From Robertmurraya massiliosenegalensis JC6 (GTDB taxonomy: Bacteria > Bacillota > Bacilli > Bacillales > Cytobacillaceae): a DNA stretch of 64,000 nucleotides. Below, one piece after another: positions 17,888 through 25,143 of the stretch. The position numbers were made by a program, and so were the translations under genes. The notes under the pieces are model-generated. The model did not search any database. It saw only the letters and a program-made list of their open reading frames with translations, and was not told the origin of the DNA. The stretch lies in contig NZ_HE978515.1 in the NCBI RefSeq assembly GCF_000311725.1, positions 80,310-144,309 of the forward strand, in the 5' to 3' direction. Each line of letters starts with the position of its first letter. The stretch's first letter is position 1.

Positions 17888-18878
17888 CTTCTAGTCCACC
17901 ACTCTCTCCTAGATGACCAGCCATCGGTACCGTAAAAGCATCAATATCAATAATATATTTAGGACGTCGTTTCACTTCCTTGTAAATTTTACCAATATAT
18001 TCTCCGATTAGGCCTACTGCAATGAGTTGAAGACCGCCAATTAACCAAATAGAGGTAATTAACGATGTCCAGCCTAACTCAGTATCTCCAAAGAATTTCA
18101 AAAAAAGAAAATAAAGTGCAAATACAAAACTCCCAAGAAATGAAATTAAGCCAATTAAGAGGACTGAACGAATGGGTGTGACGGAAAAGGAAGTAATGCC
18201 GTCAAAGGCAAAAGAAAGCATTTTCTTTAACGGATACTTCGTCTTTCCAGCGACTCTTTCTTTTCTCTCATAATAGACATTCGTTGAGTGGAAACCAATT
18301 AATGGGACTATGCCTCGTAAAAACAAGTTCATTTCTTTAAATCCTTCAAGCTTTTCAATCGCTCGCTTACTCATTAAACGAAAATCAGCATGATTGTACA
18401 CTAAATCCACACCCATTGCTCTCATCAATTTATAAAATATTTGCGCAGTCGTTCTTTTAAAAAAGGTATCCGCATCTCTTTTTTTTCTGACTCCATAAAC
18501 AATTTCATAACCTTCTTTATATTTTTTGAGAAACTCTTTAATCGCTGCACTCTCATCTTGTAGATCAGCATCAATGGAGACAACGCAGTCAGATAATTCC
18601 TTTGCTTTAAATAGCCCAGCCAATAGTGCATTTTGATGACCAACGTTTCTTGAGAGCTTTAAGCCTCTTACAAACTCATTTTGGAGCGATTCTTTATAAA
18701 TGAGTTTCCAAGTTTGATCAACACTACCATCGTCTACAAATAAAAGCTTACTTCTATTGGAAACGAGTCCCTCCTCGACCATTTCATTCATAAGCCCTTT
18801 TAATTCTTCAAAAGTATAGGAGAGCACCTCCTCTTCGTTATAACAAGGGACGACAATTGTAAGAATTGGTTCGTTCAT
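17841..18878 (-). CDS. ykoT: polyprenyl-phosphate glycosyltransferase, GT2 family
   Basis: A 345-residue dolichyl-phosphate-mannose-synthase-like enzyme. Residues 1-220 are a GT-A domain with IVVPCYNEEEVL (7-18), LLFVDDGSVDQTW (about 45-57) and the catalytic DADLQDE (about 104). Two membrane helices follow at about 240-310. It would load a sugar from a nucleotide donor onto undecaprenyl phosphate on the inner face of the membrane. Adjacency to the ykoS-like gene, as in B. subtilis ykoST, gives the name; CsbB and GtrB types are close relatives, so the donor sugar is unknown. The upstream gene ends 17 bases before its start. Confidence 0.84.
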   Translation of the reverse strand: MNEPILTIVVPCYNEEEVLSYTFEELKGLMNEMVEEGLVSNRSKLLFVDDGSVDQTWKLIYKESLQNEFVRGLKLSRNVGHQNALLAGLFKAKELSDCVVSIDADLQDESAAIKEFLKKYKEGYEIVYGVRKKRDADTFFKRTTAQIFYKLMRAMGVDLVYNHADFRLMSKRAIEKLEGFKEMNLFLRGIVPLIGFHSTNVYYERKERVAGKTKYPLKKMLSFAFDGITSFSVTPIRSVLLIGLISFLGSFVFALYFLFLKFFGDTELGWTSLITSIWLIGGLQLIAVGLIGEYIGKIYKEVKRRPKYIIDIDAFTVPMAGHLGESGGLEDESILLDHGKISNTN

Positions 18879-18895
18879 ATTTACCTCCTAAATAC

Positions 18896-20572
18896 TTACA
18901 TCGCTTTATATAAATAGATCTTCCACGGAGATTGTTTACTTGAAAATATTTTGTCCAAATGGAGCCTGTTTTCAATTGCATTTTCAATAGGGACTGCAGA
19001 AAATATGTACTTTCCACCCATATCTTTAAATGCCTCAATATTAAGCTCTAAATTTTTCAACGTTCTTTTTGAATGTTTCTTAAACATATAGTGTTTTCCT
19101 AATTCAGCTGAAAATAAATAGCAGCGACCTCCCCATTCATCAAAATACGTTCGGATCGTCTTATTTTTTTCCAGTTCCTTTGCAATTATTTTTCTAAATT
19201 GATATTTGTAGGAAAGAGGGTAAAAATTGTTATACGTATCGAGGGTATAAAAGCCGTTATACTGTGATATAGCTGGGTGAAGACCAATACTTGCGACACG
19301 ATATTTGTCGACTGGCATTCCTATAAACTCTTTTATCTCATTGAATAACTCTACGGAATAGAACTCTTTTACCGTTGGTTTACGATGATAGACAATCTCA
19401 TCATTAAATAATAACAAGACAATCAATTGTGCAATGATAAAGAGATGGATCCCTTTCTTTAGACGAACAAGTTGCTCTGCTAATATTTTTATCGCAAGTG
19501 CAAAGCTCACATAAATGATCAATGGTCTTAAAAAGTGAAAACGGGCGAAATTAAAAGTATCAAGAACGTGAAAACGTTCTGTTAACGGTAACCATCCTTT
19601 ATAGAACCAAAATGCATACCAAGTTGATAATGCAAAGTTAATCATGAATAGTACCGAAAACACTCGTTCTTTTTTCCACAATTTCTTCGCAAAAACCATA
19701 TACAAGGCAAGTAAAATCACAGGTAAAATGACGAGTCCATGAACGGTCATCACATGCGTATGACCTAATATAAAATTTTTGAAGGTAAGACGAATTACTC
19801 TCCATAAAGATAGTCTTGCATGGAAATATTCGTCGCGACTATTCGGATCAGTAATTAAAAAAAAGGAACCTACTAAACGATACTCGACTAGTAAATACAT
19901 TAAAGTCATATACGCTATCGACAATAGGAAACGAAGATTGATTACTCGCCTACGAATAACATCAATAAACCACCATATCCCCATTGCGAATAAAAAGAAA
20001 AAGAATCCTAACACAAAGCTCGAATAAAATGGCAAAAGTGTCAGCACAACATAATTTCGCCAATTTCTTTCTCCCTTTCGTATATTCAAAAATGCCCATA
20101 AGGCAAGTGGCATACCAAGTGTGCTCAGCATTCCAGATGGCCAAAATGGCGTAAGCGAAAAAGTTAACGCCACTCCGATTGAAATAGAAGACCATTTACA
20201 CTCAGGTAAAAAATGTTTTTTTAACAGTAGATACATGCCAAAAAAAGCGATAAATCTTGTTAAGGCTTGACTTAGCATGTAAGCAATCATTGTTGGAAAC
20301 CAGTGATAGAACCAAACAATCATCGTTAATTCAGAGCCTAATGCATTCCTAGGTAATCCGTTCATCACCTGTGGAATCGTTGAATCGATTTTACCGAACA
20401 TTTCACCACTGTTTGATAGAATCTGGTACCAAGCTAAATTTGAATCTAAATTATCATGCACTCTAATATGGGCATTCTCACCAAGAATCAAAAGCGGTGA
20501 CAAATATAAAGTGATGATCGTAAGTGCAAAAATAATTAATCTTCTTTCATTTACTCTCCATCGTCCTTTCAT
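18896..20572 (-). CDS. ykoS: YkoS-like multipass membrane glycosyltransferase (DUF6044)
   Basis: A 558-residue polytopic membrane protein with about ten hydrophobic segments and a soluble C-terminal ~170 residues. The first extracytoplasmic loop carries IRVHDNLDSNLAWY (about residues 37-50), an acidic motif conserved in this family and placed like the catalytic acids of GT-C enzymes. It would transfer the sugar made by the downstream GT2 enzyme onto a cell-envelope acceptor, which is unknown. I start at the ATG at 20572, with GAGGTG five bases upstream; a TTG earlier falls before the ribosome site. Confidence 0.76.
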   Translation of the reverse strand: MKGRWRVNERRLIIFALTIITLYLSPLLILGENAHIRVHDNLDSNLAWYQILSNSGEMFGKIDSTIPQVMNGLPRNALGSELTMIVWFYHWFPTMIAYMLSQALTRFIAFFGMYLLLKKHFLPECKWSSISIGVALTFSLTPFWPSGMLSTLGMPLALWAFLNIRKGERNWRNYVVLTLLPFYSSFVLGFFFFLFAMGIWWFIDVIRRRVINLRFLLSIAYMTLMYLLVEYRLVGSFFLITDPNSRDEYFHARLSLWRVIRLTFKNFILGHTHVMTVHGLVILPVILLALYMVFAKKLWKKERVFSVLFMINFALSTWYAFWFYKGWLPLTERFHVLDTFNFARFHFLRPLIIYVSFALAIKILAEQLVRLKKGIHLFIIAQLIVLLLFNDEIVYHRKPTVKEFYSVELFNEIKEFIGMPVDKYRVASIGLHPAISQYNGFYTLDTYNNFYPLSYKYQFRKIIAKELEKNKTIRTYFDEWGGRCYLFSAELGKHYMFKKHSKRTLKNLELNIEAFKDMGGKYIFSAVPIENAIENRLHLDKIFSSKQSPWKIYLYKAM

Positions 20573-20739
20573 GTTACACCTCAAAACGATATGTGCTGTA
20601 ACAAATTCTAATTCAATCGTTGACTTTTGATAAGGTGATCCAGTCGAATTGGATCCGTACGCACTCCAACCCTGTAGCTATGTAGGTTTATCGTTTACAA
20701 ATCATTTGAATACTATTCCAAAATTCAACAACCAAAGCA

Positions 20740-20778
20740 CACAAAAAACCATTCTACTTTTATTTTGTAGAATGGTTT
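20740..20778 (-). terminator. intrinsic terminator after the secreted protein gene
   Basis: A 12-base-pair stem (20746-20757 with 20767-20778, AAACCATTCTAC/GTAGAATGGTTT) is followed on the minus strand by TTTTTTGT. It lies 32 bases past the stop at 20811. Confidence 0.85.
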
Positions 20779-20810
20779 ATACGTTAACATATAACCCTTA
20801 TCGATTTTCC

Positions 20811-21326
20811 TTAAGGATATAAGTTATCAAACATTTTTTGCATAAAGTGCTGGTCATCGCATTTTGTCGTCTCTATAACGATATCTTTACCTTCTTTTAT
20901 TTCCTTATCTGCTAAAACCCATTTATTGGATTCTTTTTTTATAGTTAACATAATATTATTATTGTCAATATCTTTGTAGAGAATGTAGCCAGTGCTCGGA
21001 TCATGATTTATAAAATACAGCCTTTTTTCACCTCGATACTTACCTGCCATCAATTCCTTTAATGAATCAAATGTCTCATTTTTCCCCGTCAGCATTTCAT
21101 TCTTCCACAAATCACTTGCAGTGAAATATAAAAGATTATTCTCCACTTTATTTTCCAATAAATCAAAGCTTGCTAAAACATCATTATTGACTAAATTGAT
21201 ATACTCGGCTTTTGTTTCTTCAACCATCTTCTTACATTCTTCTGATATCTCGTTCTTTTTAGCATTGCTATGTATGGGTTGAAACAAAAAGAAAAGACAT
21301 CCTAAACTAAACAGGCATTTTTTCAC
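20811..21326 (-). CDS. predicted secreted protein of unknown function
   Basis: A 171-residue protein starting at a GTG with GAGGTGG six bases upstream. Residues 1-22 form a signal peptide ending near SNAKK; a lone Cys at 10 lies inside the hydrophobic core and does not make a convincing lipobox. The mature part is rich in Lys, Asp and Asn, with aromatic-rich strands (RLYFINHDPSTGYILYKDID, NIMLTIKKESNKWVLADKEIKEGKD). The pattern suggests an NTF2- or DUF4878-like fold, but I cannot name a family. Confidence 0.7.
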   Translation of the reverse strand: MKKCLFSLGCLFFLFQPIHSNAKKNEISEECKKMVEETKAEYINLVNNDVLASFDLLENKVENNLLYFTASDLWKNEMLTGKNETFDSLKELMAGKYRGEKRLYFINHDPSTGYILYKDIDNNNIMLTIKKESNKWVLADKEIKEGKDIVIETTKCDDQHFMQKMFDNLYP

Positions 21327-21388
21327 TTAATACCACCTCAGTATCTATTATGAGAATTCAAATTTTCACGATTCATATTCACCCGATT

Positions 21389-21580
21389 TTAGATATTATG
21401 CTTTTGGCAATAATTTTCCACAATTTCTTCAATTAAGCTTGGTTCAGGATACTTACCACTAAAATGAAATGTAATTTCCTCAACAAATTCCCCATCTTGA
21501 TACACATGAATGGCCCCATCCTGGTTAATGACACTATATTCTGGTTCGAATCTATAACCGTTTCGATCAATAGCCCCCAT
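21389..21580 (-). CDS. small YbxH-like protein (DUF5370)
   Basis: A 63-residue cytosolic protein starting MGAIDRNGYRFEPEYSVI, with a central GAIHVYQDGEFVEEITFHF and a C-terminal helix LIEEIVENYCQKHNI. It resembles Bacillus YbxH/DUF5370 proteins from memory; the function is unknown. The ATG at 21580 has AAGGAG eight bases upstream, so the 14-residue longer frame from 21622 is rejected. Confidence 0.65.
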   Translation of the reverse strand: MGAIDRNGYRFEPEYSVINQDGAIHVYQDGEFVEEITFHFSGKYPEPSLIEEIVENYCQKHNI

Positions 21581-21765
21581 TTGATCAACTCCTTTTATTT
21601 GCTTTAAGCTTTTTTTAGACATCTTACATGATTAAGCAAGCATTGGTTTCGTTTTTTCGTTTTATTACATAACATAGTGTAGGACACAGTCAAAATTACA
21701 TTCTTCCCCAACCACGTAAAAACTATAAGCGGGTACGAATTTATTGAAAGAGGTGAAATATCCAT

Positions 21766-22494
21766 ATGTTAAGTCAAGAGGTCAACCCTCAAGTATATCT
21801 TCCAAAGAAAAAGGCATCGCTCTCTTCAAATCAACAAATATTTAAGTTGAATTATTTGCAGAATATTCTTGAAGAACAATCATCAATCAATAAGACGTTG
21901 ACTCATTCTGTTGAAAAAGTAAATCAGTCTCTCAAAAGAAGCAATGACAATCAGCAACATACGCTCAATCAAATGATTGTGAAACTTCAGGATCAAGAGA
22001 ACTTCTCCAATCAGCTAAAGGAATATTTAATTCGGCAGGAGGAGACAAAGAAACAACTTTTAGATAGAATTTCAAGCGTTGAGAAAACAAGTATAGCCTT
22101 AATGGAGAAACTAGAAGCAGACAGTCTTTTAACTGAAGCCATTTTAAATCAACAATCGACTCATGATGATGCGTTAACAAAAATCAGCACGAATCTTGAG
22201 GAACAAGATTCAGTAGCCGAACAATTGAAGAAGCATGAGGAGCTATATGAAGACTTTTCGAAAAAAATGGAGGTTCAAGAATTGTACCATACTACAGTAA
22301 TGGAACGTCTTGATCAACAGGAAGGTCTTATTAAAAAGGTAAATAGCGAGATAGACAATTTAAGAGCGATTATCTTTGAGCGAACCTCTCATATATTAGA
22401 AAAATTAGAAGGACATTTCAGTCGAATTACAAAGCCGATTCAAAGATACTTTATTAATACCGATGTGAAAGATAAAGAAAAAATGGAGAAATAA
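21766..22494 (+). CDS. coiled-coil protein of unknown function
   Basis: A 242-residue, strongly charged, cysteine-free protein. From about residue 25 to 210 almost the whole chain has heptad character, with repeated units of the form NxxLxxQxxxxxxLxxxLxxQ (for example KLQDQENFSNQLKEYLIRQE and KISTNLEEQDSVAEQLKKHE). The C-terminal ~30 residues (FSRITKPIQRYFIN) look globular. There is no signal peptide or membrane segment. I do not recognise a family. The gene is a single unit closed by a strong terminator; AGAGGTG lies ten bases before the ATG. Confidence 0.75.
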   Translation: MLSQEVNPQVYLPKKKASLSSNQQIFKLNYLQNILEEQSSINKTLTHSVEKVNQSLKRSNDNQQHTLNQMIVKLQDQENFSNQLKEYLIRQEETKKQLLDRISSVEKTSIALMEKLEADSLLTEAILNQQSTHDDALTKISTNLEEQDSVAEQLKKHEELYEDFSKKMEVQELYHTTVMERLDQQEGLIKKVNSEIDNLRAIIFERTSHILEKLEGHFSRITKPIQRYFINTDVKDKEKMEK

Positions 22495-22497
22495 CGA

Positions 22498-22545
22498 TGA
22501 CCCCCTTTCAAAAGTATTTTGAAAGGGGGTCATAAGATTTAGTTT
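22498..22545 (+). terminator. intrinsic terminator after coiled-coil gene
   Basis: A 16-base-pair perfect stem (22498-22513 with 22517-22532, containing CCCCCTTTCAAAA) is followed by AAGATTTAGTTTTT. It starts three bases after the stop codon. Confidence 0.82.
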
Positions 22546-22567
22546 TTCCGAATACTACAATGTCACA

Positions 22568-24640
22568 TTAAACAGCGTTCAGTTTTCGAATATTGACTGC
22601 ACACGCCTTAAATTCTGCCGTTCCTGAAATGGGATCATACTCATTTAAAGTCAGTACATTGGTTGGAACCTCCGTCCAATGGAAGCTCATAAATACTAAA
22701 CCTGGCACTACTTGTTCTGTAATTTTCGTTTTTACAGATAGCTTTCCTCTTCTTGAAAATACCTCAACTACTTCTCCATCTTCGATTCCTAAAGCTTCTG
22801 CATCATCAGGATGGATATCAACAGTCTCTTCTGCTTGTTTGATCTTAACTCCTGGTGCATAATGTCTTGTTTGAGTGTGGGTATTATAACTTTCTAACCG
22901 TCTACCCGTAGTTAACGTAAATGGATAATCTTCATCAGGTTGTTCCATTGGTGGTGTATACGTTACTGGCACAAATGATGATTTACGAGTGTTTTCATTC
23001 ATTTGATGGAATCTCTCATGAAGAACAAATGTTCCAGGATGATCTTCATGTGGACATGGATAATGAATCGCATATTCTTTTTCCAAACGTTCATACGTGA
23101 TACCGCCATACATTTCATGAGCAAGTAAACGAACTTCTTCCCATATTTCTTCGCTATTATGATAATTCATATCATAGCCAAGACGAGCTGCTAAATCACA
23201 TAAGATTTCCCAATCTTCCTTTACATTTAAAGCCGCTTTCACCGCTTCCCTCACACGCTGAATACGTCTGTCCGTATTCGTATATGTTCCCTCAACCTCA
23301 CCCCATGATTTAGCTGGCAAAACGACATCTGCTTGTTTAGCCGTATCCGTTAAAAAGATATCCTGAACAATGAGTAAATCAAGGTTTCTGAACAATTTTG
23401 CTGTATGATTCAAATGTACATCTGCAAGTAAAGGATTCTCCCCAATAATATACAAAGCCTTAACTTCTCCAATTTCCATCCGTTCAAATGTTCTTGTTTG
23501 CGTATCCCCAACATTACTATTGATCGTGACACCCCAATGATCTTCAAATCTTTTACGGTATTCATCATCGGTAATTGGACGTGCACCTGTAATCATATTC
23601 GGAAGACAGCCCATATCCCCTGCTCCTTGAACATTGTTCTGGCCACGTAACGGCATGATTCCATTTCCACGTTTGCCAATATGACCGGTGAGCAATGCAA
23701 GATTTGCGATATCAAAAACATTATTCACACCACAGTGGTGCTCCGTTATGCCTAAAGTATAGGCAATCATGGCATTTTTTGAGGATGCATAATCTCGTGC
23801 CGTCTCGACAATGTCTATTTCACTTAAACCCGTTATTTTCGATGTATAAGCAGGCGTGAATGACTTAACTTGAGCTTTTAAATTTTCAAAATCGGACGTA
23901 TGCCTTTCTACCCATTCTGTGTTGAAGAGTTCTTCCTCAATAATGACATGCATCATTCCATTCATTAAAGCAATGTCCGTTCCAACCTCAATCTGAAGAT
24001 GGCTATGGGCTACTTTTGTCATATCTATTTTCCGCGGATCTATGACGATGATCTTTAACCCCTGTTTTGCTGCTTTCTTCATTTTGTTCGCAATGATCGG
24101 ATGGGCTTCAGTTGTATTTGACCCCATCAATAAAAGAACATCCGCTTCTTCAAAATCGTCCAGTGTGTTCGTTGGCGAACCACTGCCAAACATCGTTGCC
24201 AGACCGGCAACACTTGGAGCGTGTCACGTTCGGTTACAACCATCAATATTATTACTGCCCATAACCGCTCTCATGAATTTTTGTGTTACATAATTCGACT
24301 CATTTGTCGAACGAGCACATGCGAACATTGAGATCGCATTTGGACCAAATTGATTCTTAATATGCGAAAGCTTATCAGCTATATACTGAAGAGCTGTATC
24401 CCATGTCGTTTCAACTAACTTTCCATCTTGACGGATGAGAGGATTTTTCAATCGCTCATCAGCATGTACATATTTATAAGCAAACGCACCTTTTACACAG
24501 GTCTGTCCTTTATTAACAGGAGCTTCTTTGTCTCCCCTAATTTTAGTAATGATATTGTCCTGTACTTCTACTAGGAGCCCGCAACCTGTTCCACAATAAC
24601 CGCAAATCGTTTTTACCGTGTTATTCTCTGTAGCTACCAT
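22568..24640 (-). CDS. fdhF: formate dehydrogenase alpha subunit, selenocysteine-containing (UGA read through)
   Basis: A 690-residue molybdopterin oxidoreductase that oxidises formate to CO2. The N-terminus binds a 4Fe-4S cluster (CGYCGTGC at about 14-21, with the fourth ligand in GQTCVKG). Codon 139 is TGA (24224-24226) inside NIDGCNRT-U-HAPSVAG, exactly where E. coli FdhF has selenocysteine at 140. The frame continues without change for another 551 codons through YTLGITEHHCGVNNVFD, PLRGQNNVQGAGDMG and the C-terminal cap domain (TTGRRLESYNTHTQTRHY). A SECIS hairpin follows the UGA. It therefore needs SelA, SelB, SelD and tRNA-Sec from elsewhere. I start at the ATG at 24640 with AAGGAGG six bases upstream. 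The gene is monocistronic here, with no fdhD or electron-transfer subunit adjacent. Confidence 0.9.
24195..24226 (-). promoter_or_regulatory. bacterial SECIS element directing UGA to selenocysteine
   Basis: Immediately 3' of the UGA in the mRNA, a six-base-pair stem GTTGCC/GGCAAC (plus-strand 24195-24200 and 24206-24211) presents the loop GGUCU. The loop starts 19 bases after the UGA. Counting from the U of UGA, positions 16-20 (GUUGC) and 22-27 (GGUCUG) coincide with the E. coli fdhF SECIS, including the loop G23-U24 that SelB reads (E. coli sequence recalled from memory). Confidence 0.88.
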
Positions 24641-25111
24641 TTTATTCCCTCCTTTTCCCATACTCCCATTCTAGCGAAAAATCAATTAAAAATTTGACGA
24701 ATTTTAGTAGTTATTTTGAACTTTGCAAAAAATCATTGACTCAAGAAAAAAAGCTTCTACAACATGTAGGAAGCTTCGGTTCGTCTCATTCGTTCCAAAC
24801 ATCTTTCACCCTTAAGCGGAATTTTTCCTGTTATCTCCTCAACGGAGTCCCTTTTAGGAGAAATAACGGAAGATTTTCCGCTTATGGAGAGCAAAATCGT
24901 TTATTTTGGCTTTTTTTGAGGGAATAGCAGGAATTTTTCCTGTTATTTCGGCTCTATTTCATGATGCTTGCTCATTAAGAGGAATTTTTCCTGTTATTTT
25001 TTTATACCGATATGAACATTAAGTCGAGGGAATATATAATTCTCTCGACAAGAACAAAAGCGCGGGGCGCTTTGATCATCTACACAACTGCGAAATCTAT
25101 CATTTCCTCCA
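24641..25111. repeat. intergenic region with a repeated GGAATTTTTCCTGTTAT element and long hairpins
   Basis: No gene is seen. The 17-base unit GGAATTTTTCCTGTTAT occurs three times (24818-24834, 24930-24946, 24981-24997). The first copy pairs with an inverted degenerate copy (AAATAACGGAAGATTTTCCGCTT, about 24855-24877) to give a long imperfect hairpin of some 70 bases. Two further hairpins follow: GTCGAGGGAAT/ATTCTCTCGAC at 25023-25049, and a short GC-rich one at 25057-25073. This looks like a cluster of small interspersed palindromic repeats. Confidence 0.6.
24741..24777 (-). terminator. possible intrinsic terminator upstream of fdhF
   Basis: An 11-base-pair stem with one bulge (AAGCTTCTACA at 24751-24761 with TGTAGGAAGCTT at 24765-24776) is followed on the minus strand by TTTTTTCTTG. 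It would isolate fdhF from the kinase gene upstream. Confidence 0.5.
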
Positions 25112-25143
25112 ACATAAAAAACCCACATCAGCCTTAGGCTGTG
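25112..25143 (-). terminator. intrinsic terminator overlapping the kinase stop codon
   Basis: The stem CAGCC/GGCTG (25129-25133 with 25137-25141) sits around the TAA stop, with further outer pairing, and is followed on the minus strand by GGGTTTTTTATG. Confidence 0.72.

Noticed and set aside
22568-24661. Two separate genes, or a nonsense-mutated formate dehydrogenase pseudogene
   Set aside because: The frame is unchanged across the stop, the stop is TGA at the exact selenocysteine position, and a SECIS hairpin follows; no other lesion is present.
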